Shown here: in pieces, positions 11,101-23,538 of the stretch | How positions within the stretch are numbered: the stretch's first letter is position 1 | Layout: every line of letters begins with the position of its first letter | Source of the DNA: Zingiber officinale | Taxonomy: Eukaryota > Streptophyta > Magnoliopsida > Zingiberales > Zingiberaceae | Assembly: GCF_018446385.1 (NCBI RefSeq) | Contig: NC_056000.1 | Span: forward strand, 34,757,511-34,821,510 | DNA length: 64,000 bases | Direction: 5' to 3' | Program-made: the position numbers and the translations under genes | The notes under the pieces: generated by a model | Database searches by the model: none | Seen by the model: the letters and a program-made list of their open reading frames with translations, nothing else | Told to the model about the DNA's origin: nothing

Positions 11101-12240
11101 GATGCAATGACAACCTGAGTTAAGTTAGGAAAAAAACTATACAAAGTAAGCAAAAAAAAAAAAAAAAAAAAATAGGAGAAGCAAAAAAAAAAAGTTTGAG
11201 ACAATTAGTTTTGTTCTCCTAATTTTTTTAGAGTTTAAGTTATTCTAATTTCTTTTGTTTGCTAATTTAATCGCTAACCCTCCTCCTTTAATATTCATCA
11301 AAAAACATAAGTAAAGCAATGCTAAGTAAAGTAAGGAGAGTAAGTAGTTTATCGGGGGAGTTTAAGAAATTTAAACTTTTTCAAATCATTTGAAAAATTA
11401 AATTTGCAAAACACTTATTTTTCAAATAAAAAATTGTTAGAAGTTCGTACAAGGAAAGTTTTTGAAATCTAACTTTTATACAACTAAAAATAATTGTTAA
11501 AAAAATTTACAAAATAAGTTTCAAAGTATTCTAGCTTTTCAAAATACTCTTTAAAAAAGGTTTAAAAAACATTTTTCAAATGCTTTAAACATGAGACAAC
11601 TTTAAACATGATTTTAAAAAATTAAGCATTTTTAAAAAGAGTTTTTTTTTTAAATATAAGTATGTTTAAATAAAATAAATATTTTGAAAGTCGTTTTAAA
11701 ATATCCTCTCCTGAACCTGATATTAATTGAAAATAATCTAATCAACTAGAAATTATCCTTAAGTGTCTAACCGTTAGTTACTAACTAATTATTAGAGGAT
11801 AGAAGTGTTCACTTGGTTAGTCAGGTTATGTGATTGTATCCAGTTAATGTTTGACTAATAGTGGATGACATAACCTGATCACTATGAATTTGATATTTTA
11901 CGCCCAGACTTGCGTTGATACACTGATATAAGCATCTGAAGTCTAGGCAATATGCTTATGTATCTCACGCCGTTCTAAGTTTTGAAATACACAATCAAGG
12001 TAGTTTTAATGTGTTTGTGAGATGCTCAAGTCCTAAATCTATAGGAACATACTTTCTATGGATTTGATCTAGACTAAGGCTAAAATTAATTTTTGAAATG
12101 CTAAGAAAATAGAAATTTTTATAAAAAATATAGGTAAGGATATTTCCTTAAAATTTGTAAATCATTTGAAAATAATTTTGAAAAAAGTAGCTATATATAT
12201 ATATATATATATAAAGTTAGCTACATAGTGTATAAAAACA
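11101..12240 (-). other. AT-rich internal spacer of element C
   Basis: A-rich and T-rich runs (11152-11172, 11186-11200, 11642-11652) and a TA dinucleotide run at 12191-12213. No protein domain is visible. Confidence 0.5.
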
Positions 12241-12467
12241 TAATTAAATCTGACCATCGTCAGCAAGTGGAAGCTGCTCAGGTGCGCGCATAGTCTGCAG
12301 GATTTGCTGAAAATCGGTGGTAATCTCCTCCCGGAGAGTGGAGAAGCTGGTAGTCATCTCTCCCCGAATAGCGCTAAACCATTCGAGACTGACTGTTGTA
12401 ACTGTGTGGAGGACTCCTTGAGTTGAGTTAGTCAGTCCTCGACAGATAGCGAGGTCGAGGGCTAGGT

Positions 12468-12899
12468 CTAGGTTGAGGGTTGGGTCGGAGTCAAAGGATA
12501 TCCAAAGAGCTCCTCGACCGTGAATGCTAGCATCTTCTCACAGGGTAACTCATCCTCATCCTCGCCTGGTATATCTGGCTGCGGTCCCACTCTCCAGGCT
12601 AGTCCCCCTTGAGCAGTGATGTGTATATGTACTAATGCAAACTGACGTTGTCCAATCTCGTCATATGCACTAAGGGAGGTGGTCGTACCCTGGGTTATAT
12701 CTACCCCTATGGTCGAGAATATGTATGTCAGTATGTGACAATAGGGCATATGAATCTGTAACCTAGTGGCGAGACTGGATGCATGAATGACATTATGAAA
12801 CATATGTAATGCAATATCAATGTCTAGGCGATGGCAAAGGGCATACAAAAAGGAGTGGGAGGGCCACATCATCGCTACGTCACGAGATGTGATCGACAA
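12468..12899 (-). CDS. putative plant-transposon-type protein fragment carried by element C
   Basis: An open frame of 143 codons. It contains WPSHSFLYALCHRLDIDIALHMFHNVIHAS, then MPYCHILTYIFSTIGVDITQ, then an acidic tail. The pattern of helix followed by LPYG-like and 'IF..FGVDL' text is what I recall of the 'putative plant transposon protein' family (PF20167) found in many plant retroelements. That assignment is from memory of the family's look, not a search. It lies between the gag region and the LTR of C, on the same strand, so it would be the element's second product. It is probably a remnant, since flanking frames continue the similarity only weakly. Confidence 0.4.
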   Translation of the reverse strand: MSITSRDVAMMWPSHSFLYALCHRLDIDIALHMFHNVIHASSLATRLQIHMPYCHILTYIFSTIGVDITQGTTTSLSAYDEIGQRQFALVHIHITAQGGLAWRVGPQPDIPGEDEDELPCEKMLAFTVEELFGYPLTPTQPST

Positions 12900-13648
12900 A
12901 ATACATGTGGTCAGACTCTATATAGGATATACTCCTGGATCCTAAGAGAGAATGACCTAAAGTCTGTCACTATAGATAGTTTCTCCTCCCCAAAAAAATA
13001 CATGTAGATAGTGTCTAATGTAATGTGGGAGTAGGGCTCGCCAATGGTAGATCCCTACTAGGGTAGCACAAAAATGGATATGCGGATCTCCTAAGTCCTA
13101 AACTATCATATAACAAGTGGGAGAAAAGTGAAAGTCCTTTCCACAACTCTGGTGGAATATGTCAGGTCATCTATCTTAATTAAATTATTATAGAACTAGA
13201 CACACAAATCTAGGTTTACTGAATGACTGCAGTCAACTAACTTATCCAACTGGTAGTAATCTATAACCTCTATAATAGGAGCACAGTACTGGGTGAAGAA
13301 AGTTCTATTTAGGTATCTAGATTTTAGTGTAACATATGTATGCTTAAGAAAATCTAGCCTAAGTCACTCAGAGGGAAACCTAGCATCATCAGATGGAGCA
13401 TTACTAGGGCTAGGGGCAACATGCCATCTTTTTCTAATTTTAAACAAGCATATTAACACAAATTTACAAAGAAAATACGTGTAAACTAAGTATTGATGAG
13501 ATATATTGAGTTAAGGTATATCTAGGAGGCATTTTTGAGGTTTGGAGATGAAAGATCGAAAGAGAAAGCGGCTGGAAGGTACCTTGTTGTGTCCAAAATC
13601 GTGAGAAGAGCACGACTTTGTTCGCTGGAAAAAGTTGGATCGAAGGCA

Positions 13649-13653
13649 CCTTC
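13649..13653. repeat. target-site duplication CCTTC, left copy (element D)
   Basis: CCTTC occurs immediately before the D terminus at 13654 and again at 18541-18545 immediately after the LTR end ...CTATCA. Confidence 0.75.
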
Positions 13654-13738
13654 TATTGGTGCAATCGACCTCCATGATTTTAATGTCAGACAAATATGTT
13701 TAAGTATGTTTAAGTATGGAGCTTGATCAAGAGAAGTC

Positions 13739-13932
13739 CTAGTTGTAGGCTAGGCAAGGAGAGAAATCTCGGTATGTCGTGGAAGTCAGGTGGATAGGTC
13801 TGGAGGACCTGATCCCTGGGTAGCCGAATACTGAGTTCTAGTTGTAGGCTAGGCAAGGGGAGAAATCTCGGTATATCGTGGAATTCAGGTGGATAGGTCT
13901 GGAGGACTTGATCCCTGGGTAGCCGAATACTG
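13739..13932 (+). repeat. 97-bp tandem duplication in LTR of D
   Basis: Two near-identical units, each starting CTAGTTGTAGGCTAGGCAAG and ending GGTAGCCGAATACTGA, differing at a handful of bases. Confidence 0.85.
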
Positions 13933-14059
13933 AATCCTGGTGAGTGAAGCCAGTTTGAGAAAATCCTAGGGGGTGGTAACCTTAGGTAACGAGAAGTCTT
14001 GGAGGAGTGAACTCCAAGCAAGGTTGATCGGATGGTTTTCGGTTGATCGGATGGTTTTC

Positions 14060-14890
14060 GGTCGACCGCGCACGGTCGACCGGACCAGCGGATCTCGATA
14101 AATCTAAGTTTAGACTTATCATTGTATTCCGTATTACTATTATTACTGTTGGCTAATGTAGTATTGCAGAAAAAGTCTTAGTGGATCGGGCGATCAGACA
14201 CTGAGCAGGAAAAAGTCCAAACAAGTCTGGAGGACTATGTTTGGCAGGTAAGTTGAGGTAAGCAACTAGAGGAGCGACAGTGAGGTTGAGTTCCCGAAGG
14301 GAACAACCTAAGGTCGCTGATCCAACTGAAGAAACCGGTAAGGTTTCCAAGTTGAGATCAAGACAGTTCTACTGTCTAATATTACTCATGCATAATATAT
14401 TATTATTGTTCTAACCTTTATTTTGCAGGAATATTGTTTAAACTCTGTTTTGTAGGTTTGGCCTGATCGGTCGACCGAACAGGAGGATCGGTCGACCGAA
14501 CCAGCTTGACTCAGACCAGAGATCAGTTCAGATCAGGCAAAACAGAGTTCAGTCCGATCAAAGCTTGATCGGTCGACCGAACCATGGAGACTCAACACTG
14601 GACAACTCATCAGCAGCGATGAGCAGAAAAGGGAAAAAGGGTTGATCGGTCGACTAAACCGGAGGAGTGGTCGACCGATCTAATCAGAATTAATTGCAGC
14701 ATTGATGAAGATCTCGGCTGATTTCAACGAACAGGGAAATAGACTATTCGGTTGACCGAAAAATAGGTCCGGTCGACCGAACCATTTATGAGCATTTACT
14801 ACAAAAGATCGAGTCAGCTTCTATTTTCAGCGAGGAAGGAATGGAGCCGAGTTCGGTCGACCGAACAGAGGGATCGGTCGACCGAACGCT
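14060..14890. repeat. palindrome array CGGTCGACCG in LTR of D
   Basis: The 10-mer CGGTCGACCG, usually as GATCGGTCGACCGAACC, recurs more than ten times with small changes. Each is a perfect or near-perfect palindrome centred on GTCGAC. The partner LTR (17630-18075) repeats the pattern. Confidence 0.9.
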
Positions 14891-15357
14891 CAAGGAACTT
14901 ATAAAAAGTGCTCGAAGTCAGAGGCTACAAAAAGACTTTCTGATCAACTCAAGTTCTATTCTACAAGTTGTTCGTGCTTCATCAACTCTGCAAGTCATTC
15001 CGACAGTGTTGACCTAGCTTCACCTTTCAAATCTATTGTCGATATCTTTTATTTTGTATTGCACTTAAATTCATTTAAGATAGTAGGAGTGTTACTATCT
15101 TAAACATATTTGTACTTGTACGATCTGCTTCTCTCTGAGGATTTCGGAGAGAAGAGTTATAGTGATTTGCCCATCGGTGTGGTCAAGGACCGTGGGCCTT
15201 CGAGTAGGAGTCGAGCTAGGCTCCGAACGAAGTAAAAAAACGTGTCTCTTTGTTTAATTTCCGCTGTTTAACTTTGATTTTTAATATACGAAAAGAAGAG
15301 TTTTTAAAAGCGATATTCACCCCCCCCCCCTCTCTCGCAAGTTTCCGATCTATCAAT

Positions 15358-15369
15358 TGGTATCAGAGC
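15358..15369 (+). other. primer binding site of element D
   Basis: TGGTATCAGAGC, complementary to initiator tRNA-Met, two bases after the LTR end. Confidence 0.9.
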
Positions 15370-15521
15370 CTCATTAGCTCTGAAAGTTCTTAACCGATTT
15401 TCAAAGCATTTTTAAAACTTTTTCTTTTCTTTTAGAATATTTTTCCTATCTCTATTTATCTCGCACTGCTAATCCCAAGACGCAATTCTTGGAAATTTGT
15501 TTTCTATTTTTTTCTTGCAAG

Positions 15522-16280
15522 AATGTCGACATCCTATCAAGAAGGAAGAAGCATCTACGAACCTCCACTGTACGATCAAGTTTATTTCAATATCTGGAGA
15601 TGAATGATGGAATCTTTCATCGGAAGTGAGAGTTTTGACAATTGGATCGCATTGAGACAATCTTCTCAGAACCCACAAGCAAACACAAAGGTAATAGATA
15701 TATTAATTAATGTTTTGCCTAACAAAATTTTGTGTCAATTAGAAAATTACAAGAACGCTTTCGAGATGTGGACCAAATTGATTGAGCTTCACGAGACTCC
15801 ATCGAGGCTAGAAGATCAAGGTGAAAGTGAGCTCGAATCTGAATCCGAAGAGCTATCCTCAGAACCAGATCTAGAAGAACAAGATCAAATCAGTTTCATC
15901 GCACTAGTGGCTGAGGAGGAGGCTGATGGATCCGAACTTGAGTCAGAACAAATGTCCAAACTTGAACCTGAGTACGACCAAATGCTCGAGCCTGAACATG
16001 AAATGACAATGGTCAAGGGGGAGAATCCTAATAAGGATTCAGAAGGTAAAATTGTCAATTCTAAATTTAAGGTTCATATAACATGTTTTAGTTCATTGAA
16101 AAGGGACACTACAAAAATAAATGCCCTATGAACCGATCCGCACAATCGGAGGCAAAGGAGGAACCGATGCCTAGAGTCCGGAAAAGGAAGGACCACATCG
16201 AATGTTTCAAGTGCAATAAGATGGGACACTACAAATCTTAATGTCCGGAGAGAAGACCCAAGGATTCAGGGGGAGCAAAT
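15522..16280 (+). pseudogene. gag of element D
   Basis: Begins near MSTSYQEGRSIYEPPLYDQ. It contains NTKVIDILINVLPNKILCQLENYKNAFEMWTKLIELHETPSRLEDQ, clearly related to the KVTKLLVNLLSSIILCKIGQYED segment of B's gag. A strongly acidic linker (E/S/D-rich, about 15820-16010) follows, then a knuckle around CFKCNKMGHYKS near 16203-16240. Position after the primer site and domain order fit a copia gag. It is broken. Confidence 0.75.
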
Positions 16281-16775
16281 ATGGTAAATAAATTTTTGTT
16301 ACATGAAAAATTGTATGCTTTAGATCATTCTCTGAATTATAGTTTGAATTTAAAAAAGCATGAAAATCCTATATTACTTAACAAAAATAATAAAAACTTA
16401 ATTAATTCAAATATAACTAAAATTGACCAAATTAACCCAAACCTTAATCAAGATTCAGATTTATTTAATCAATGTATTCAAGATAATTTGAATCAAAATA
16501 ATAATAATCTAAGATTAACTAACAGTAAACAGAATTTAACTAAAAATTTAGAAAGTAAAAATAAGAAATTAAACTATAAATCAAAATTTAGAAAACTAGA
16601 AAAACAAAATAATGTTTTAAAAAATAAAATCAATAAATTAGAAAATATTATTAATAATTTTATCAACTCACATAATCTAGATTTAAGTTATAAATCAAAA
16701 CCAAATCTAAAACAAAATTTTCGTAAACTTAATTATAATAATGTACCTTTTAATTATGAAACTAATCAATATTGA
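16281..16775 (+). pseudogene. Asn/Lys-rich gag tail of element D
   Basis: An open frame of 164 codons directly after the knuckle. It is extremely rich in N, K and L (for example NKNNKNLINSNITKIDQINP and FRKLEKQNNVLKNKINKLEN). The second part has the leucine spacing of a coiled coil. A comparable predicted coiled segment is present in the gag of C (LEEDNFIFKSEIVELKELLE). The family function is unknown, and oligomerisation is a guess. Confidence 0.45.
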
Positions 16776-17000
16776 TAATAATAATAATAATAACAACAAC
16801 AAAGTAATACTAATAAATAATAGCAATAATAATAAATAAATATTAAATAATAACAAAACAACAACACTAAATAATAATAATAATAATAATAAATAATAAT
16901 GATAGTAATATTAAATAATAACAATTTAAATAAAAAAACAATAACAATAATAATAAAATAACAATAACAAAACAAGAATATTAATAAACAATTTGTATCA
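16768..17000 (+). repeat. AAT/AAC trinucleotide microsatellite
   Basis: Imperfect runs of AAT and AAC triplets with almost no G over about 230 bases. This gives a strand-biased simple repeat that produces tyrosine-rich spurious frames on the other strand. Confidence 0.85.
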
Positions 17001-17252
17001 TGCATGACTTGTTTGAGTTGCCATGATCATGTATACTTATCTGTTATATATCATATCATGCATCTTCTATTAATTTAGAACGGTTAGTTAAAAAGGTTTA
17101 CCAAACCCTACAACATAGCATCGGAATGGATTGGGATGATAGTACGTCAAGAAAACTTTGTCGAAGGCATGTCTAGGCTGAATATGGAATTCTACCTGGT
17201 GCACTAGACTTAGTGGATCTGACCGAAGCTACCCTAGTCAAACATGGCTAAT

Positions 17253-18540
17253 GGATCTCGGTAAATCTAAGTTTAGGTTTATCATTGTATTCTGTATTAC
17301 TATTATTACTGTTGGCTAATGTAGTATTGCAGGAAAAGTCTTAGTGGATCGGGCGATCAGACACTGAGCAGGCAAAAGTCCAAATAAGTCTGGAGGACTA
17401 TGTTTGGCAGGTAAGTTGAGGTAAGCAACTGGAGGAGCGACAGTGAGGTCGAGTTCCCGAAGGGAACAACCTAAGGTCGCTGATCCAACTGAAGAAACCG
17501 GAAAGGTTCCCAAGTTGAGATCAAGACAGTTCTACTGTCTAATATTACTCATGCATAATATATTATTACTGTTCTAACCTTTGTTTTGCAGGAATATTGT
17601 TTAAACTCTGTTTTGCACGTTTGGCCTGATCGGTCGACCGAACAGGAGGATCAGTCGACCGAACCAGCTTGACTCAGACTAGAGATCAGTTCAGATCAGG
17701 CAAAACAGAGTTCAGTCCGGTCAAAGCTTGATCGGTTGACCGAACCAAAGGATCGATTGACCGAACCATGGAGACTCAGCACTGGACAACTCATCAGCAG
17801 CGATCAGCAGAAAAGGGAAAAAGGGTTGACCGGTCGACCGAACCGGAGGACCGGTCGACCGATCTAATCAGAATTAATTGCAGCATTAATGAAGATCTCG
17901 GCTGATTTCGACGAACAGGGAAATAGACTGTTCGGTCGACCGAAAAATAGGTCTGGTCGACCGAACCATTTATGAGCATTTACTACAAAAGATCGAGCCA
18001 GCTTCTGTTTTCAGCGAGGAAGGAATGAAGCCGGGTTCGGTCGACCGAACAGAGGGATCGGTCGACCGAACGCTCAAGGAACTTATAAAAACTGCTCGAA
18101 GTCAGAGGCTACAAAAAGACTTTCTGATCAACTCAAGTTCTATTCTGCAAGCTGTTCGTGCTTCATCAACTCTGCAAGTCATTCCGATAGTGCCGACCGA
18201 GCTTCGAATTTCAAATCTATTGTCGGTATCTTTTATTTTGTATTGCACTTAAATTCATTTAAGATAGTAGGAGTGTTACTATCTTAAACATATTTGTACT
18301 TGTACGATCTTCTTTTCTTCGAGGATTTCGGAGAGAAGAGTTACAGTGATTTGCCCATCGGTGCAGTCAAGGACCGCAGGCCTTCGAGTAGGAGTCGAGC
18401 TAGGCTCCGAACGAAGTAAAAGAACGTGTCTCTTTGTTTAATTTCCGCTGTTTAACTTTGATTTTTAATATACGAAAAGAAGAGTTTTAAAAAGCGATAT
18501 TCACCCCTCCCCCCCTCTATCGCAAGTTTCCGATCTATCA
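17253..18540 (+). repeat. 3' LTR of element D
   Basis: Matches the 5' LTR from its position 14090 onwards (GGATCTCGGTAAATCTAAGT) to the common end GATCTATCA at 18540. It includes the CGGTCGACCG palindromes at 17630-18075 and the ACCCCTCCCCCCC tract. CCTTC follows directly. Confidence 0.85.
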
Positions 18541-18545
18541 CCTTC

Positions 18546-18705
18546 AACACCAGGTTGAAGGCATAGTGTTGAAGGCGCCTTCTATGCCTTATGGAAGGTG
18601 CCTTCAACCGACTGAAGGCGCCTTCAGTCAGTTTGGGCGGGAATATTCCCGCCCTCCCGAGAGCGCCTCCGATGGGATCGGAGGCGCCTTTGGTAGGCGT
18701 CTGCG
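18546..18705. repeat. GAAGGCGCCTTC palindrome cluster of element C
   Basis: Variants of GAAGGCGCCTTC recur five or more times within 150 bases, with the inverted pair GGGCGGGAATATTCCCGCCC between them. Weaker relatives lie at 10285-10325 in C's LTR and at 13570-13652 just left of D, so the motif belongs to C. Confidence 0.75.
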
Positions 18706-18706
18706 C

Positions 18707-18865
18707 ATTTTTTTTTATTTGAATTTAATTTTAAGTTTTAATTTTAATTTGATTTAAATTTTAATTTGATTTAAATTTTAATTTAATTTGAATTTGAATT
18801 TTTAATTTAATTTGAATTTTAATTTAATTTGAATTTGAATTTTAATTTAATTATAATTTTATGTC
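18707..18865. repeat. AT-rich low-complexity tract
   Basis: Repeating AATTTAATTTGAATTT and GATTTAAATTTT phrases, with almost no C for 150 bases. Confidence 0.8.
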
Positions 18866-19458
18866 TTAGCCATATCATCCGATGTATATTTTTAATCAAG
18901 GAATCCTATAATTTTGTGAGATGAATTAAGTTTAATTTCAGGATTTAGTTTAACTTTGTGTTAGTTTCAAGTTTAACTTTGGGTTCAACAAATATATATT
19001 TTTTGATAAACTTCTAGGCTATGGTGAATCACCTAAACATCATTAGAGTAATCATGCTTTCGAGGGTTTTCAAATAGTCCTATCCACTGAACTTAATACA
19101 AAAATCTTGGTCTAATTAGTTAGGATCCGTAAGGGGTAGGTTCAGTTAGTTCCACTAAGTCAAATGCACCAGGTCGAAGTCATATCTTTCTAGACATGTA
19201 TAGACAGAGTTTTCCTAACTTACTATCATCCAAAACTTCACTAGTACTATTGGTCAAGTTAAACTTTTGTCCCTTTTTAGACTAGTTCTAATTACCCATC
19301 CGGGTAAGTTGTTATTTTTGGAAGTGCCAACTATTTTAGAGTCTCCCCCTGAATTTTTAGATTTAGATTTTAAGTTTTGATTTATGTTGTTTATTATAAT
19401 AGACTTGATTATAGTTTGAGTTTGACTTAATTTTGTTTTTACTTGATCTAGGCTTAGT

Positions 19459-20130
19459 TCAATTTGCTTTATGTGGCTTCATTGGATTTGAGTTTGAGTT
19501 AATTTGTTTATTTAGTTTTAAATAGTATATTTTATTTTTAGATACGTAGTATTGGTTGAGTCCTACTCGCGTGGTTAAGTACGCTTTTGGAACCCAAGTT
19601 TTAATTTGATTTTTATTTTGGTTTACTAGGGATATAAAGATTTTGTTGGTTGAGCTAGACTTGTATCCTAGTCTGGACTTGTTGCACACAACTCTTTGTG
19701 ATCCAAGTATCACGTCAAGATACTTGGATCTTGTTATGAATTTCTCTAGTAATTCTTTTAGTTCGACTATTTCACTTTTAAATATGAAATTGTCCTCCTC
19801 AAGTTTTGCAACTTGAGTTGGAATTTCAGGTTGAATCAGCTCAGTCGTTGAATTAGATTTTAATAGTTCATTAAGCATTTTATTTTCTTTTGTTAGTTCA
19901 TTTATTTTATTTTCAGAGTTAGTTAATTTCTTATTTAAACATGCAATGATCTTAAAAAAAACTTTCTGCTTAAACTACGATGTATCTCATCGGAACCTTT
20001 GGAAATGAATGTGGACTCGTAGCTAGATCCGGGTTCGGACCCGTCTTGTGATTCGCTCTTCGAGTCTGGTTCGTACGCTATCAATGCAAGATAGTTGGTG
20101 TGCTTTGATTCTTCGCCGTACGATTCCTCT
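19459..20130 (-). pseudogene. gag remnant of element C
   Basis: The minus-strand frame 19878-19459 holds a coiled-coil-like segment (VAKLEEDNFIFKSEIVELKELLEKF). It is followed by SRLGYKSSSTNKIFISLV and IKTWVPKAYLTTRVGLNQYYV, typical of the C-terminal gag region in these elements. Upstream on the same strand, 20130-19940 encodes an acidic serine-rich linker (SKSESQDGSEPGSSYEST-like) resembling the linkers in B and D. It is broken and lacks its N-terminal part here. Confidence 0.6.
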
Positions 20131-20151
20131 GCGGACGATTCCTTAATAATG

Positions 20152-20338
20152 AAAAAAAAAAGTAGATCCGCTACCTTAGCGGTCTCTTAATATCCCACAG
20201 ATATGGAAAGAGGTAAATGCATGTACACAGGCCATAGGCACATGGTGGGGTAAACCTCAAGTCATCAGTTCCTGAGAATCGACCCTTAATCATTACATCA
20301 TAGATGTCATATGTCCATCGTCTACGCTACATCCTAGG
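20152..20338 (-). mobile_element. tRNA-derived SINE with T-rich tail
   Basis: On the minus strand the segment opens with an A-box-like GTAGCGTAGACGATGG and has a B-box-like GGGTCGATTCT about 50 bases on. It runs about 185 bp and ends in a run of T (plus-strand A run at 20152-20161). Size, pol III boxes and T tail fit a plant SINE of the Au/p-SINE style. It sits exactly between the last sequence of C and the first recognisable base of A's 3' LTR. Confidence 0.5.
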
Positions 20339-20461
20339 GTGGATCTCTCCCTTAATTAACATATGTAAATGTGTATAAATGAAAACGTTCATGTGTAATA
20401 TACATATAGAAAATTATATTCCTCATTTTATCTCTGAATTTCATCATTAAGTTTCGTCATA
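20339..20461 (+). repeat. 3' LTR end of element A
   Basis: Matches 268-390 with scattered differences, including CTTAATTAACATATGTAAAT and CATCATTAAGTTTC. The divergence is larger than between the LTR pairs of B, D or E. Confidence 0.65.
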
Positions 20462-21135
20462 GTTAAAATTAAATCGAACCAAATTAAATAAATTAAAATT
20501 GAATAAATTGATTTTTTTTTTTTCAAATTAATTGAACTGATCAAAAGTTTTAGTAAAAATGGAACAAATCAAACTAATAAAATATTGACTAATTCAATAA
20601 AAAAATAAAGTTAACTATTTTTTATCATTGATGGATTTAATCAAAATTAAATTTAAACTTTTTTAACTATGATTTTATTATAGGAAATTTTTCGGTTTAA
20701 TTTTATGTATTTTAGTTTATTTGATTTAATTGAATAAGAAAATTAAAAATAAAAATTGAACAGAATTAATAGAAAAAATAGATATTTTGAAAAAAAAAAT
20801 TAAATTACTGAAATAATCGAAATAAATTTTTAAATTAAATTTGTTGGATTAATTTAACTGAATTTTTCATACCCCTATAACCAAATGAATAAAAGAATAA
20901 TTAAATCAAATTAATTGATGAAATCGATTCAATTCAATTTATTTAGAAAAAATACTATTATTATTTAAATTTTAACTATTTTAATTTATTTGTCTCGATT
21001 TCAATTTAAAAATAAAAAAAAAAGGACTTCTATATACCTTTTGTATATGATTGAATCCAAACGGTAGTTATAGGATCCGGATCCGAATTCTCATGGTAAG
21101 AATCCGAATCCATTCAAGTGAAATTGATACGTTGC
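20462..21135. other. AT-rich upstream region of RPS19
   Basis: No gene or clear repeat unit is visible. Long A/T runs with AATTAAAT phrases dominate. The sequence becomes less AT-rich after 21060, where the proximal promoter begins. Confidence 0.5.
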
Positions 21136-21139
21136 TTTC

Positions 21140-21148
21140 TATATAAAT
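21140..21148 (+). promoter_or_regulatory. TATA box of RPS19
   Basis: TATATAAAT lies about 30 bases before the CTCTAGAAACCC block, a likely transcription start, and about 95 bases before the ATG. Confidence 0.6.
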
Positions 21149-21170
21149 GAATCCCTTGTTTCCGCTCTAG

Positions 21171-21179
21171 AAACCCTAG
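21171..21179 (+). promoter_or_regulatory. telo-box (AAACCCTAG)
   Basis: AAACCCTA is the interstitial telomere motif that is common near the transcription start of plant ribosomal protein genes and is linked to their expression in dividing cells. Its position between the TATA box and the RPS19 ATG matches that usage. Confidence 0.7.
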
Positions 21180-21207
21180 GTTTGTTCCTGATTTGTTAAC
21201 GAAGTAG

Positions 21208-22977
<1,770 letters not shown>

Positions 22978-23320
22978 TTACTACTTTATTGGAACTCTTC
23001 CAATTAAGAAACTTTTTACTTCAGGATTTAGTATAACTTTTGTGTTTACCAAACGTCAGTAGATGATGGTTTGGATTGATTTAAACTGTTTTGGTTTTGG
23101 ACAATGTCTTATTGAGAGAAATGTATGATATACTTCAAAGAATTTCTGTTAGATTGCAATAAATCTTAGTGGCACCTTATTTGCTTATTTACATGGTCTT
23201 GTACAAATTTTCTAACACACGACTCACTTGTTAATAATCGAACCTCACTTATTATTAATCAAATCTAAAATGAATCAAATTGTTTAAATATTGTTCAAGT
23301 TTGATTTAATTTCTATCAGA

Positions 23321-23538
23321 AGGTATGGTGTGGTGGCAAGAGTTAAGATGCATTTCCCAAACAATTAGAATTTAATTTCCACTTAGGGTACATTGATGAT
23401 AATTGAACTACTTGTAAAGCTGGATGTGAGCTACCTCGCTTCCTAGATTTATTACCTAGTAGGTGGAATTTGGGGTCGGATCATCGATTTCAAGATTAGT
23501 TGGCTTATAAAATCCGGATGCCCAGTTATAAAAAAAAG
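23321..23538 (+). mobile_element. SINE-like element with A-rich tail
   Basis: Begins AGGTATGGTGTGGTGGCAAG, an A-box-like tRNA start shared in form with the copies at 44201 and 52891. It runs about 215 bp and ends CCCAGTTATAAAAAAAA. The B box is degenerate, so a tRNA origin is likely but not proven. Confidence 0.4.

Larger units (their letters stand above)
13654..15355 (+). repeat. 5' LTR of element D
   Basis: Begins TATTGGTGCAATCGACC, close to the TGTTGGTGCAAT start of B, and ends GATCTATCA right before the primer site. It includes two tandem 97-bp units at 13739-13932 and a run of CGGTCGACCG palindromes at 14060-14890. Confidence 0.8.
13654..18540 (+). mobile_element. gag-only copia-type LTR element D, nested in C
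   Basis: A 4.9-kb element on the plus strand with LTR sequence at 13654-15355 and 17253-18540. It has a tRNA-iMet primer site at 15358, a gag region at 15522-16280 and an Asn/Lys-rich open frame at 16281-16775. No pol domain is seen. The flanking 5-bp duplication is CCTTC. The two LTR segments are very similar where they overlap, so D is younger than C, which it interrupts. It is broken. LTR start (TATTGGTGCAATC), inner LTR end (TTCACCCCCC) and gag motifs all resemble those of element B. Confidence 0.8.
9782..20151 (-). mobile_element. copia-type LTR element C, gag-bearing, incomplete, split by element D
   Basis: The minus-strand 3' end is well defined: an LTR at 9782-11086 preceded by a purine tract (11087-11100). 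Inside lie a plant-transposon-type open frame (12468-12899), GAAGGCGCCTTC palindromes on both sides of D, and gag sequence at 19459-20130. The gag end of the element is not complete in this window, and no LTR or primer site is seen at that side. No reverse transcriptase or integrase is recognisable. The element is broken. Its gag and LTR start resemble those of B and D, so it belongs to the same wider non-autonomous lineage. Confidence 0.65.
251..20461 (+). mobile_element. Ty1/copia LTR element A, outermost of the nest, broken
   Basis: A short LTR at the left is followed by a tRNA-iMet primer site at 391, a gag region with a CCHC knuckle, a protease/pre-integrase piece resuming at 9374, and a matching LTR end at about 20339-20461. 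Most of pol is not present. The element is split by B and C and carries a SINE against its far LTR. Clear divergence between its two LTR ends and the three later insertions make it the oldest layer. It is broken in many places. Confidence 0.7.

Noticed and set aside
16766-17005. Tyrosine/isoleucine-rich minus-strand frame that looks like a membrane protein
   Set aside because: It is the complement of an AAT/AAC microsatellite.
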